A stretch of 64,000 nucleotides of DNA, from NCBI GenBank assembly GCA_947044365.1, contig OX345638.1:7325201-7389200 (forward strand), written 5' to 3'. Position numbers and translations under genes: made by a program. This stretch comes from Petrosia ficiformis. Lineage: Eukaryota; Porifera; Demospongiae; Haplosclerida; Petrosiidae. This document shows, one piece after another, positions 1 through 11,746 of this stretch. The notes beneath the pieces are model-generated. The model did no database searches. It saw only the letters and a list, made by a program, of their open reading frames with translations, and was not told the DNA's origin. Position 1 is the first letter of the stretch. Each line of letters opens with the position of its first letter.

Positions 1-10
1 AATTACTTAC

Positions 11-2340
11 TTCCCATGATCAAATACAGATCCATCACTTTTACCAAAAGTATACTCGCTCCTCTCATAAGCTGTGTCTCCAGCTCCCATAGGACCAACC
101 TCTTTAATGACAAGCTTCACATTTGTGGCTCCTGCAGTCAACACACTGCCAAAGACAGCTTTAACTCCTAAAGATAGATATGATGTTCAATATTCAACCA
201 TTTTGTATAAAGAAGCCAACTAAAGTTGTTCATATTAATGATGGCCTCAAAATTTGATTTTATATGTACTATAGTGTATAGTTTAATGTCATAAGGATTA
301 TACTGTAACTCAATAATGAAGTAATGGATTGAAATCTTACATACATGTGCAGAAAAAAGAACAGTAATGATAAAGGTAAAAAGATTTTTGGTCTTCTAAA
401 ACTAAATGTTTTCCGAGGTCAGTGACAGCAGAAAGCCTTTTGATAATTAAATGGGAGGAGTTTTCTGTATTAATTAGCCTAATTACTTCCACTGATTTTA
501 ATCGATTGTCAATCAACTTGAAGTTAGTGATAATCGATTTTAGTTTCTCAGCTGATTCCCAGCCCTAGTGCTTCTCAATTACAGTTATCTGTAGGGACCT
601 GCACATTATGTGGGAATCTCTTTAAGAATAATAGATAATTTTTTCAGAAAAGAGTTAAAATTAGTTTATTTGAAGGTGTGGTTTTAAAAAAATTGACTGA
701 AAGCACACCATTCACATGTGAACAGACAGTGGAGATGAAAGTGATATTATTGTTAGTGGTATTAGTTGGAGTAGCTTTTAATAGTATTTCAAATTTAGTA
801 GATAAGCTAAGCAAACAAATGCTTTTGAAGACTATACAAAGAGTACTGTTATGCTACAATATAACGAGCGTGTTGTAGAGGCTTCGATGTATGTTTTTAA
901 TCAATTTCAAAAAGAATTATACACAGAATAATGGGCTTGAATAACAGGATATAATAATGTACCTATCTATAATGTACATACAATGTATGTATATATAATA
1001 TACTGTCCAAAAATATCAAAAAGGAACCAGACCTTTCCACTATTTACGAAACCAGCTAGCAGGGGTGTGGAAATAATCTACTGGACATTTTGACCTATTT
1101 TCACTATTATGCAATGTCCCATATGACTGATTTCCATATCATATTGTTGGATTTGAAAATAATTATTAATTTAGATCAAGTGAAATACATGAACCGACCA
1201 CAAAGACAGTCCCAGAAGCCATACAAACGACCGGATGTTTATATGCTGCTGCTCAAACACTCTAGGGGCTTGTAACATATGACCACTCTAGGGGCTTTCG
1301 GAACATATGACCATTCTAGGGGCTTTTGGAACATATGACCACTCTAGGGGCTTTTGGAACATATGACCACTCTAGGGGCCCTTGCAACATATGACCATTC
1401 TAGGGGCTTTTGGAACATATGACCACTCTAGGGGCCCTTGGAACATGACCACTTTAGGGGCTTTTGGAACATATGACCATTTTAGGGACCTTTGTGATTA
1501 GGTAAACAATCATAGCAGATTTCATAACAGGATCATGAGCAGGGGTGGGTCTAGAAATTTTGTAAGGTAAGGCAAACTCGGCGCGGCGGCAAAATTTTCT
1601 GGGCTCATTAATTATTCATGAGGGGTGTGGTCACTTAATTTAAGGTATGCACAATAATAGAGATTATCTTCTGCGTCCAAATTTTAAACGAAGAATTATG
1701 TTTGCATTCAGTGGGTAAACTGACTGACCAGTTGTTATAGTTGTAAACTAACTCCATCTTCATGTCATGTATGTAAACAACTCAAAAAAATGTATTGTTT
1801 ATAATTTTCAAATAAATTTTCATACAAGTAAAAACTTAGGGGGGGGGGGGGGCAATTGCCCTCCCTGCCCCCCCTGTAGACTCGCCCCTGATCACGAGAG
1901 GTGTCATTATAGTCATTTTGCATCCAGTCACTTGTGCAGCTTCTTGTACTGTCCTAGCATTGGTTCATGTATTTCACTTGATCAATTAATTTTGATAGCG
2001 AGACAAAATATCATAGTTGATTAAAAACGACTAACCATCTCTTCCATTCACTACATCAGATCCAGTTGGCATGAGCTTACAGTCTTCGGTGTACAGAGCA
2101 GACAATGCATTCATATCACCTTTATTGTATGCATCCATGAACTTCTCATTAGCAGCTTGAATCTCATCTTGTAATCCTGCAACTACCGAATATAATTATG
2201 AAGTTAGAGAACACATGCAAACTAGCTAAGCACATGCAAATACATTTTGTTGCTTTCAAACATGCTGAGAGCAAAACTAACAGGATTATATCAAAAACTA
2301 TTCACTGTCATATACAAGATACATCATGCTTACCAGCCAT
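11..2340 (-). CDS. SnoaL-like/DUF4440 protein, copy 1 (3' end outside window)
   Basis: Three coding exons are visible on the minus strand: 2334-2340 (start codon, only 7 coding bases), 2036-2176 and 11-167. The last ends at a GTAAGT donor, so the final exon lies left of the window. The joined product starts MAGLQDEIQAANEKFMDAYN and continues through NKGDMNALSALYTEDCKLMP, typical of the SnoaL-like/DUF4440 (ketosteroid-isomerase-like, NTF2-fold) family. The second visible part reads VIKEVGPMGAGDTAYER. Exon sizes 141 and 157 equal those of the paralog at 2950-6691, which supports the model. Family members are small cytosolic proteins of about 130 residues, often without a known substrate, so no reaction is assigned. 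Confidence 0.82.
420..575 (-). repeat. Partial 'GGGCTGGGA/ATCGATT' MITE
   Basis: This stretch carries the ATCGATT-rich core and ends in TCCCAGCCCTA, which matches one end of the complete element at 6219-6541. Only about half of the element is present. Confidence 0.6.
1257..1500. repeat. Minisatellite, about 28-bp unit
   Basis: About eight head-to-tail copies of a unit reading roughly ACTCTAGGGGCTTTTGGAAC followed by ATATGACC. The copies differ by a few substitutions and small indels. The array is intronic in DUF4440 copy 1. Confidence 0.85.
1541..1892. mobile_element. Inverted-repeat element with internal poly-G run
   Basis: The ends read CAGGGGTGGGTCTAGA at the left and TGTAGACTCGCCCCTG at the right, which are imperfect inverted repeats. 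A G run of about 13 bases lies near 1840 and a C-rich block near 1870. No transposase is encoded, so it is called a non-autonomous MITE-like element. Confidence 0.6.
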
Positions 2341-2949
2341 GACTTCACTGGAGATAGAGTAGAGATCAGAGATAGCAAATGGGGCGGAGTAAATAATATT
2401 TGTGAAAAGTGGGTGGGGCTCATTAAAATTGATTGCAAAGGTACAGCGAAGTGTGATGCAGGAAATTCCAGAAAGCAATTTCAGAATTCAGAATATCTGG
2501 CACATTTTGATGTAATCTTGTGTACATTGTTGTAAATCCCATATACAGTTTTAATTAATGGTTGATGTGGATTTTATTTTACTGTTATAGTGTGACTTAA
2601 ATACTTTGGTGTTATAAACATTATTTTACTAACTAGTCTTGTTCTCAGTCCACACTGGGATAGGCATAGTCTTGACTTTGTGGTAGATATTTTTAATCTG
2701 CATGATGCATGATGCAAACAGGCAACTTATATTGAGATAGTGGTACCACAAATTGATTAATTAAGGTAGCTAGCTTCCTATCTTGCAATTAAAATTAACA
2801 GTCACAAATTTATCATTAAATTGCTGCAATTTATCATGAAACTATGACATAATTAAATTCATACTCCCATAGAGCATAAGTTCACATAATTAGTTATTGA
2901 CCTATTGTAGTTGAAATTTTGTACTCTTTCACTGTGTTCTGCTAGGAGT
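2341..2949. other. Intergenic region between the two DUF4440 genes
   Basis: This lies between the start of copy 1 (2340) and the stop of copy 2 (2950), so it should contain the promoter of copy 1 and the 3' UTR of copy 2. No convincing core promoter element could be pinned, and no coding exon was seen. Confidence 0.5.
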
Positions 2950-5900
2950 TTAAGACTTTGCACTCCTTGAGTTGAAAATATCAATGTAAAGAAGCCATCG
3001 GCCGTCAATCTTCTTCCAGATAACAACATACCTTGTGTGAAGATTTAACAGTGAATCAGTTGACATACATAGACATAGATTCACACAAACCAAGAATATC
3101 AAATGTGATGCCTTTAGCTATAGCTCACCCTTCTCGCATACTTATTTCATTCAGCACTTATTTGAAGAACCCTGGATATTGTCCCAATGCATTGAATTGG
3201 GTATATCCCATGAAATTAGTGTCATCTATAACTATAACTAAATTCCCTTTTAGTAAGGCATTGTGACTTTTAGTTAACTAAACTATAACTAAAATACATG
3301 TCTATTGCAAAAACCATAACTAACCAAAATGAAAAATGGGCAATAATGGTAGTTAGTTAACTAAAAACTAAAACACTTTAGTAAGCCCAATGTTAATCTA
3401 AAACTTGGAGAATCCAGACATACTATAACTGTAACTAAAAGTACTCCACTAAAACAACACTATATGAAATATCTTGATGTCTTTAGCTTTATTTGCTCCT
3501 GTAACGTAATTATTTTGAGAATGTTCTCATGCATATTGTATTGTTGGTTACTCCAGTATAGTTCTCAGCTCTTCATTTATTGTCAGCATACATGTAGTTA
3601 TATGCCACAAATTTGCAATATGGGATGATATGTCATCTTTGTTACACATTAGTTACTAGCTAGTATATAATGATTACTTCTTACTTTCCTTCATCAAATA
3701 CTGATTTATCTTCTTTATAAAGAGTCGATTGCCCCCTCTCATAAGCTGTGTCTCCGGCTCCCATAGGACCAACCTCTTTAATGGCAAGCTTTAATATCTT
3801 ACCTCCAGCATCAATCACATCCTTAAAAGCAGCTTTAACGCCTGAAAGAGAAACCATAAAATCAATTATTCCTTTAAAAAGGGTTTGTTTTCATTGTTCA
3901 AATATAGTATAATTTGTTTTTCATCACAAAAACTGTAGATCCACTGGATTCAGAGAGCATGTGAAAAATCAGTACTTTTGCTAATTAATTTATGAGCATA
4001 ATTATAGTGTGGCTAATTATCATACTACATAATTATAAATCAAATTATGCTTAAAAAATTCAGTTGCATGGACTACTTTAATAACCAAATTTCTTTAATA
4101 GAGTATAACAAGGTGCATGCCCCAAGATATATCCTCCTGTTCCCTCTGCCCTTCCCTCTTTGTAGGCCTAAGAGTATGTATGAAAAATAAACTATAGATG
4201 TTAACTAACCATCTCTTCCAATCACTGTTTCAGAATTAGGAGGCATCAGTTTACAATCTTCGGTATATAGAAGTGACAATGCTTCTAAATCACCTTTATT
4301 GAACAACTCCATTAAATTATCATCAACACTTTGAATCTCTCCCAGTAGACCTATAAATTATATATAAATATAATTATAATATAATGACCAATTTTAGTTA
4401 TAATTATAGTATGACTAGCTTATTAAACTTTTAGTTTAGTTATACTTTAATTAACTAAAATAATATCAAGCTTACTAAAAGGGTTTTAGTTTTAGTTAAC
4501 TAACTATATAAAAGTGCCCATTATTGGGCAGTTTTCATTTTATATAGTTAGTTATGGTTATTGCTGCAGACCTGTAATTTAGTTGTAGTTTGGTTAACTA
4601 AAAGTCACAATGCCTTACTAAAAGGGCTTTTAGTTATAGTTATAGTTAACTAAAACAATAATTATATATATATGTGGTCACAAAGACTACATCCTTGAAC
4701 CATAAGAGTATGCAATATATATATATTAGTGCTGTTTTAATCATTGCATATAACAACTGAGTTCTATAATGATAGCCAAATTACAGGTCTACTGTAATAT
4801 CAGTATCTGAAAATTGCTCAGTAAAGGTTACTATAATAGTAAGCCTAATAATAAGTAATTTTATTCTTTGGTAATAACTATAACTACAACGTATATATAG
4901 CTAAATGTGTCTGTCATATACTAAAAGAACACTATACAATCAATGCACATGTAAAATATAATTACATACATCCAGTATGTAATTGTGTGTATATTAACTG
5001 TAGCTAATTAAAATAACTTGTTAATAGAAACCTAAGAGCCCAGCTGACATCACCATTCTGTAAACGATTAGTGGTTGCTTTGGTAACTGATTATTATCAG
5101 AGGAAAACTTTTATTCAATAATGCTCTTTTTTTTGTTCCTAAACTAATTGTGTGGAAACTAGTGGCAGTTTAATGTCTTCACTGATGACTAGGTTGTGGA
5201 GTAAAGGCACTTTGAAATTGTATAACTGGAGTTTGTAAATATAGAAGATATCTGACATGATGATGTAAAACAAAATTTCTTAAAAAATGATTTATTGATT
5301 ACTACTACTGTTGTTCTTGTATGACAATAATGACCACTTTTAGTTATAGTATGTGTCTAGTATATAGTTTTTTTAATTATTTAGACTCACTAAAAGGATT
5401 TTAGTTTTAGTTAACTAACTAAAAGTGCTAATTATTGGCCTTTTTCATTTGCAATAGACTTGTAATTTAGTTATAGTTTAATTAACACAATACATTACTA
5501 AAAGGGGTTTAGTTGTTAACTATAACAACACTAGTTACTACACCTAGTTGTAAGGAATAGTGCAACTAGCTTAGCATTACATACATACATGGCAGGTACC
5601 CTAAGTCTACTTTTAATCACGTGTAACTAATTAATTTTAGCGATTTTAGTGACCAACGTAATAATTGCTAAAACTAGTACATGCTAAAAATATGTTTCAT
5701 GACTATTTTATCAGGCATATTAGACATGGCTCAGATACTCGCTAAAAGTTTGGAATGCTAATTCTTAGCTTAAATGCAATTAATAATAGGCTCAAGGTAT
5801 ATCTGCAATGTAATTAAGAATGGCGGGACTAACAAACCACTATCTGAGGAGGTGGGAGCATGGATAGTATTTTGGATTGTACTATCAAAATAGAGTGGAG

Positions 5901-6691
5901 ATTTACATGCAGGGATACTTATATACCCATCTATATAACAGCCTGCACTGCATGATATGTAAATAAATCACAATTCTTTGTAGCTGTATCATTAGTTATT
6001 TTAACAATATTGCTTTTGTTATGATTCATTACATTCAGTTAAAATATTTTCACTTTGAACACAAATATAAAATCTACGACAGAAAATTAAATTACTCGAT
6101 CATTATGCAGAAGATAATGATATTTTTTATACTATATGCATTTCTTTAATACTGTAAATAACAAGAAATTATACATTTTCATTTTAGAGTATTTAGTTGC
6201 AAACCTTTTAGCTATTATAATTAGGGCTGGGAATTGGCTGAGATTCTGAAACCGATTATCACCAACTTCAAGTCGATTGATAATCGATTAAAATCGATTA
6301 AAATCAGCGGAAGTAATTAGGCCAATTAAGTCAATTAATACAAAAAACTCCTCCCATTTGATAATCAAAAAGGTTTCCTATCACTTCCGTAATGTACATT
6401 ATTTACTGTCGCATGCGTGAAAAGTAGGTCTTTTGGAATAATTAGCATAATCGATATCACAGACCTATAATCGATAATTAGAAAAATTTTCAATATCGAT
6501 TGATTAATCGATTAATTGATTAATTGTCCCAGCCCTAATTATAATGCATCCTCAGAATAATTATTATAATATATAATTATTCTTATATATAGCTAGCTGA
6601 TATAATTATGTTTACAATGATTTATGAATAAGCAATTGCAAACTTACATACAATTGTATTTTTAATAAAACATAAAGAACTAACCAGCCAT
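2950..6691 (-). CDS. SnoaL-like/DUF4440 protein, copy 2 (complete)
   Basis: Four minus-strand exons: 6685-6691, 4210-4350, 3685-3841 and 2950-3031, joined in frame to 387 bases, or 128 residues plus TAA. It begins MAGLLGEIQSVDDNLMELFN, keeps the NKGDLEALSLLYTEDCKLMP block, and ends with VIWKKIDGRWLLYIDIFNSR and a short tail. The final W-K-x-x-x-G-x-W-x-x-x-x-D pattern is the usual last strand of DUF4440/SnoaL-like proteins. Length fits the family. Intron positions and phases match copy 1, so the pair arose by tandem duplication. The product is probably a small soluble homodimer of NTF2-like fold; substrate unknown. Introns hold TAGTTAACTAAAA-type repeats and a MITE. Confidence 0.85.
3225..3460. 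repeat. TAGTTAACTAAAA-type dispersed repeat
   Basis: Low-complexity element built from variations of TTTAGTTATAGTTAACTAAA and its complement. Related copies occur at about 4385-4655, 5335-5540, 41105-41340, 54705-55025 and 63185-63460, all in introns or between genes. The internal inverted symmetry suggests a MITE. It carries no coding potential. Confidence 0.7.
4385..4655. repeat. TAGTTAACTAAAA-type dispersed repeat
   Basis: Second copy of the family described at 3225, in intron 1 of DUF4440 copy 2. It has the shared blocks TACTAAAAGGG, TTATAGTTAACTAAAA and the central 'GTGCCCATTATTGGGC' palindrome-like segment. Confidence 0.7.
5335..5540. repeat. TAGTTAACTAAAA-type dispersed repeat
   Basis: Third copy of the family, with the same order of blocks as 4385-4655. 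It is in the same intron of DUF4440 copy 2. Confidence 0.65.
6219..6541. mobile_element. Complete 'TTAGGGCTGGGA' MITE
   Basis: Terminal inverted repeats read ATTAGGGCTGGGA at the left and TCCCAGCCCTAAT at the right. The interior is rich in AATCGATTAAAATCGATT motifs. Relatives lie at 420-575, 23768-24035, 28092-28360 and 32748-33010. No coding capacity is present. Confidence 0.8.
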
Positions 6692-6968
6692 GAGTTCAGA
6701 AATCAAAAAACAGTTACTGTAAGTCTTTTACCGCTTCAGTAATGTTTGTCAATCTGGTGAAAGTAGGTGGATCTTGTGGCTTATAGACAGCATTTAATGC
6801 CATTTATACATGCAGGTGTTCATGATATGAGGTTAGTGTATGTATTAATCATAACTGATATGATAAACAAGGTTATAATAACCCATCATAACGGGAGCTG
6901 GAAAAAGGGGAGGGGATAGTGTAATAATTATGTCAACTTAATAGTAAATAATGTGAAAGCTCAGTACA

Positions 6969-9900
6969 ATGAATGTGATTAAACCATATCTTAACCAGAG
7001 ACCACTTCTTAGTGATCTGTGCAATCATGTAAGGACAAACAGGTGGTATATGTTAGGAATACAACTGGATATTGATACTGTGTGTCTCAATGATATACAA
7101 GTTGAAAATCATTCAGAAGAGAAGAGACGAGCAAAAATGGTTGAGATGCAATCCTAAAGCATCAGTAGGTCAACTGATAGAAGCTTTGAGAAAAGAGTCA
7201 ATACAGGAGTATGTTATTGCTTACAAGATAGAGAAGATATACCAGTCATGATATAATGGTATTTTATAATTAAAGGCTGCATGTGGCTAGTATCCTGGCA
7301 ACAGGACCAGTATATTATTCATTAGAGTCCCGGCAACGTGACTTCAAAGCTTAATTCAAAATGAGTATCACTAGGAAGCGAACCTACAACCCTGACTACG
7401 TCAGACCCTATAGTTCGGTTAATTTGGTTAATTCTAAGACTTTAAGGAATATACTGGTTCCATTATCGGGATTCTAGACATTGTGTTAATTTATTAAACT
7501 ATTATGTAGCTAATTAATGTTACTATAATCATTTTTTCACAGAACTAACACAATCTGTAAAAGGTAAGCACAGTGCTATGGAACAGATGCTCACTGCAAA
7601 AATAGAATTGTTAATTATAATTATAATAAATGTATTGGTTAGTACAGTTACAAGGATTTAACAAACAGTTGGTTGTTCTGGATACATGCATCTAACACTA
7701 CAGCTACTCTGTACTAATTATATTAAAAGACATATTAGACAGGTAGGGAAATTGTAATTGATATTTTTGAATTTTAATTGCATGTATGTTACCATAACAA
7801 CCTGCACCACCAATTAATTACAATTTCCACTGTTCCTTGCAACTGTACTAACCAATAAATCAGTTATTTTAACAATTTTATTTTTGCAGTGTTGCTATTA
7901 ACAATAGTTTTGCTCAAATATTATTATCTTCAATATTTCAGTTTATGTCAATTTTATAATATGTGACCGTGGATGCGAAAATCAGTCATTTGTCAAATAA
8001 GAATTTTTTCAAACGCTTATATTCAAATGCTCATTATTGAGTAATTTTGCATAGTTGGCCATTACAATTTTGTAGACGAGAAGAGCAACTATTGCTCTAC
8101 CTTTATTTCAAGTTTAGTAAGTTGGCTGTGTAAAATAGCTTAGAAACGAGCATTTGAATATAAGCAGTTGACAAAAATCTTATTTTACAAATGACTGATT
8201 TTTGCATCTGCGGTCACATATATATGACTGGTTCAGAAAAAACTGGGTTGAAACTTTTATCTCTAGAATGATATACAAATGAGTAATTATTCTTACATTC
8301 GGAGGGAAATGCAATTAAATAATTGACTGTTTTGATTTAGCAGACACTATCAAAGCGCATAAAGATCTCCAAGCCTTGCTGTGGAATGTTAAGATATTAG
8401 TGAAGTTTTTTTTATGTACTAAAACAGGGATCACCTCACACATAACTGCCTTTTAACTTGTAATCGAAAATTATAATTTAATCCATAAGCCTGTTTTTCT
8501 AAGAGCCAGTCACAATTATTATAATAATTTTTTCTTCACATGCGCAGTAATTGAACCAAAATATGCTGTAATTGTTGGTGTGATGGTAGCATTAATGTCA
8601 TATGCATACATTAGTCCTGTTTTCTGGTTTGTAATGCTAGTTATGACAGTAGTGGTGGCATTTTATTTAGCATTAACTACACTATACAGTTGGTGTCGGA
8701 AACACCAGACCACACTTTTAACAAGAGGTATGCATTCTCTCAAAAGTTCAAAAAGGCTTGAATTAAAGCTTCACTCACTATTTCTATCAAAAATCATTAG
8801 TGAAGATACCATTAAAAATATAAGTTTTAATGACATTTCACAAGAAGCAATATTTATCCTTGCGATAACAGTATTAGACAAAGACTCAGGCAAACCTTTA
8901 CAAAAGTATGTGAATATTTATGAACAAGGCATGGAGATACAACCATCAATGTGTTACCTGACTACTTCTGTTATTAGAAAACGAGAAAAAACAAACACAA
9001 ATATTAAGGGCAAATTATACTATGTACAAGTACATGAGAACTCCATTATGGGTCAAGCAAAACTTATCTTCTGTTTTAGTGAACGAAACACAGATTATAA
9101 TGTCACTATTAAAATACACTCAATAGTTGATGATAATTATGAAGAAATCACAAATTACAGAAGTAAAAGTAATACATGTTTCATCTTAGTATCTGACCAA
9201 CTGATGTACCGCTCAAATCCAGAACACGATTTACCTCTAATACAAGTAACTGCACCACTAAAAGGAAGACGATATCTTCAGCTTAATGAAACTTTATCTC
9301 AACTAACCTTTTCTGGTAACTCTAAAAAAATCATTGAGTTCATAGAGGTAATGAACAAAAGCAACATAATACCATTGGACATTAAAGCACTTGTATACAT
9401 CTTTCTTGGCTGTTCATCAATGTTTCAAGGGGATCAATCATATGAGGAGACATTGCTGGCTTTTTCACATGCTCTTGAGTTATCTTCTAAAATTGAGTGC
9501 ATTAATGGTCGTTTGCTTGAAGGAATGGTGTATATTTATATGGCACATGTTAATCGTTATTTCAGTGAATATGAGAAGTCATTAGAAAACACAGAGAAAG
9601 CAAAAATTAAGTTTTTTAATGTTGTTCCTTGCCATGACACTGGCATGGTTTATTTTCAAGAAGCTTTACTACTTTTATATGAAGCTGACTTTAAGCTCAC
9701 TGCAGAAACTAAAATAAAAGCACTAACATGTTTAGATATGTGGGCAAAGCATAGCCAACGAGACAAAGATTTTAGATCAATTTCCCTCTTCAGTTATGCC
9801 CTCATAAATAAAGCACTGCTCCATCTTAATCAGTTTCTTCAGGGGCTTCACTATGCAGCTGAAATTGTAGCTGAAATTGATGCTCCACAATTGACCGAAC

Positions 9901-10193
9901 AAGATCTCCAAGAAGCAAAAAGCTGTCTGGATGCAATTCCTGAAGCGTTTCACGAAAAACATGAGCAATCTGATTATAAAGTTGAATATTATTTTGCTCT
10001 TTCTGAATATTACAGACTGGCTGGTGATTATAAACTTGCAAAAAAACACTTAAAACTCACCAAGAAACAAACGAAATGGGGAAACTCTGGTTTTGATATT
10101 GCACTAATTGACACTAGACTCGCAATGTTATCAGACACTCAAGATTATTATGATTCTGATGAGGAATGGGATGATTTAATGAATGTATTCTAA
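6969..10193 (+). pseudogene. Array copy A: DD-TM-beta-TPR gene with a broken Death-domain exon
   Basis: DD exon 6969-about 7258 starts MNVIKPYLNQRPLLSDLC. It has a net 11-base deletion near 7137 relative to its paralogs, and a TGA where they read CGA (in YQSRYNG), so the DD cannot be translated through. A small exon at 8344-8388 matches copy C, but its donor reads TT instead of GT. The terminal exon 8548-10193 is fully open for 547 residues. It has hydrophobic segments (AVIVGVMVALMSYAYI, then WFVMLVMTVVVAFYLALTTL), the beta module with the YEQGMEIQPS block, TPR-like helices (SYEETLLAFSHALELSS) and the tail DSDEEWDDLMNVF. The terminal exon may still be used from another 5' exon. Otherwise this is a young pseudogene. 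Confidence 0.75.
7960..8221. mobile_element. Foldback MITE, TA target duplication, inside copy A
   Basis: A terminal inverted repeat of more than 30 bases: left TATGTGACCGTGGATGCGAA, right TGCATCTGCGGTCACATA, with further inverted pairing inward (AATCAGTCATTTGT against ACAAATGACTGATT). The homologous intron of copy C at about 17285 lacks it and shows an intact empty site. Confidence 0.85.
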
Positions 10194-10504
10194 ACCACAA
10201 AAAACATCATGCAATTACTCAAATTTGTCTTTTTGTAATACTCACTATAAAGCTATAGTCAAAATCTAACTCAATTTAATAATTGTCATCATATTCTTAT
10301 ATTTTAATGATCCAGTTAGTTATCACAAAAGCTAGCACGTGAACACAATCAAGTGTATGTATTGTTAGTACATGTCAACTGATCATAGATGCATGCAGGC
10401 AATCTACTTCTAAAACTCTGCATGACTACATGTAGCAACAGTGTAGTCACCAATCCTGCATCCTTTAACTACCAATGAATTTATCAATTCCCTGTAAATT
10501 ATGT

Positions 10505-10735
10505 AAGTTCTCAAGTTATCTTCTAAGATTGACTAATGAATGTTGTGTGGTTGAAAGAAGAGTCTATATTAATAGCAAAGGCTAACTGTTATTAGGGAAA
10601 TCACTAGAAAATACAGATAAACCCAAATTAATTTTTAAAATGTAGTACCTTGTTATGACACTGTTATGGTTTATTTACAAGAATCATTACTATACTTTTA
10701 TATGAAGATGATTTTAAGCTCACTGCAGAAACTTA
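10505..10735 (+). pseudogene. Relic fragment of a TPR terminal exon
   Basis: The sequence follows AGTTATCTTCTAAGATTGA, GGTTGAAAGAAGAGTCTATA, ACACTGTTATGGTTTATTTA and TTTTAAGCTCACTGCAGAAA, the same order as codons around the second TPR of the array genes. It contains several stops and indels and has no flanking exons. Confidence 0.8.
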
Positions 10736-11222
10736 AAAAAAAGATTGTTATCAGTTATTACTGAAGTCACAAACCACACAGTGTTATTTTGAAAAATTAT
10801 TAGCCAAAATTAATTTTTTAAATGTAGTTGGTACCGATGTATTACTGAGTCACAAACCACACAGTGCAGGTATTAAACCATGGTGCACGTAGCACATTTA
10901 TAGCACTGTCAGAAGCTTTGAAGGGTGGCTTCATCATGGGCATGACACTCATATATATATATATATATATTATATTTATTTATAGATACATATTTCGTTT
11001 TATTTTATTAATATTGACTAGTTATATACATGTCATACATAATAAAGCACAAAAACATTAATTAAGCTAGGCAAGAGTATTAAGTTCACAAAGTGCGGTA
11101 TGTTCCATACATAGTATGTTTTTAGCCTATTATGGATTATGGTTTTCATTCATTGAAATGTTATGTAGAATTTGATTATTTATAACTGGAAAGTGTTTTA
11201 CAGCAATGAGAATATCCGGATG

Positions 11223-11240
11223 TAAGTCATAATGACACAC
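11223..11240 (+). promoter_or_regulatory. Conserved upstream element, AP-1-like (TAAGTCAT)
   Basis: TAAGTCATAATGACAC lies about 55 bases before the ATG of the orphan DD exon. The same block precedes copy G (34143) and, as TGAGTCATAATGACAC, copies E (24619) and G (34103). TGAGTCA is the consensus AP-1 (Fos/Jun) site; the role here is inferred. Confidence 0.4.
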
Positions 11241-11281
11241 CTTTGCTTAGCTTGCAAACAACTTAAAGGGAGAGATAAAAC

Positions 11282-11512
11282 ATGTCTGCAAGCAAACCTT
11301 TTGCCTATCTGAATCAGAAACCACTTCTTAGTGATCTGTGTGAACATGTGAGGACTGAAAGATGGTATACGTTAGGAATACAACTGGATATTGATACTGT
11401 ATGTCTCAATGATATACAAGTTGAAATTCATTCAGAAGAGAAGAGACGCTCAAAAATGTTTGAAGAATGGTTAAGAGTCAATAAATGCACTAGCTGTTTC
11501 ATAAATTTATAA
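11282..11512 (+). pseudogene. Orphan truncated Death-domain exon
   Basis: It opens ATG TCT GCA AGC like copies E and G and reads through YLNQKPLLSDLCEHVRTERW. It follows the DD to ...EEWLRVN at about 11482, where homology stops. The open frame ends at 11512 without the last DD helices or a donor. The 5' flank from about 11200 is nearly identical to that of copy G. It is a partial duplicate, though it could conceivably serve as an alternative first exon of copy B. Confidence 0.75.
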
Positions 11513-11746
11513 CTTCTGCTCTTTTAATTCCATCATTAATACAGTGAACTTCATAATCATTGTTGTTGATTGTAATTGTTGAAGTAGGGGCTACTAATTA
11601 ACCCTAATTGAGGTGATTATTCTTGCATAGAAGACAATTAAGTTAATTATAATTATATAATCATAGTCCATGGTGAAAAATGGGTGGTTATTGTGGTTTA
11701 GATGTGTAACTATTGTGATAGTATAGTATAAAAATTTCGTGCAACA

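Larger units (their letters stand above)
168..2035. other. Long intron of DUF4440 copy 1, repeat-bearing
   Basis: No coding exon was seen in this stretch. It contains part of the ATCGATT-rich MITE family (about 420-575), a 28-bp-type tandem repeat (1257-1500) and an inverted-repeat element with a poly-G tract (1541-1892). Open frames here follow repeat sequence and lack paralog support. Confidence 0.6.
10194..11281. other. 3' flank of copy A with relic TPR-exon fragment
   Basis: The stretch 10194-10740 is collinear with the 3' flank of copy C (19249-19720), so the flank was duplicated together with the gene. A relic of the terminal exon sits at 10505-10735 and is listed separately. At 10755-10885 a short segment (TCACAAACCACACAGTG) is duplicated, followed by an AT microsatellite near 10953. 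Conserved upstream sequence of the next DD exon begins near 11200. Confidence 0.65.

Noticed and set aside
1767..2024. 85-residue open frame with a glycine run
   Set aside because: It runs over a poly-G tract and the end of an inverted-repeat element, and continues into non-coding intron with no paralog.
6692..6968. Possible divergent promoter between DUF4440 copy 2 and DD copy A
   Set aside because: The two starts are divergent and only 277 bases apart, so a shared promoter is likely in principle, but no specific element could be identified.
9777..10049. Minus-strand open frames over the terminal exons (also 15379-15639, 18889-19194)
   Set aside because: They are mirror frames of the conserved TPR coding sequence and recur at the same place in each paralog only because the sense strand is conserved.
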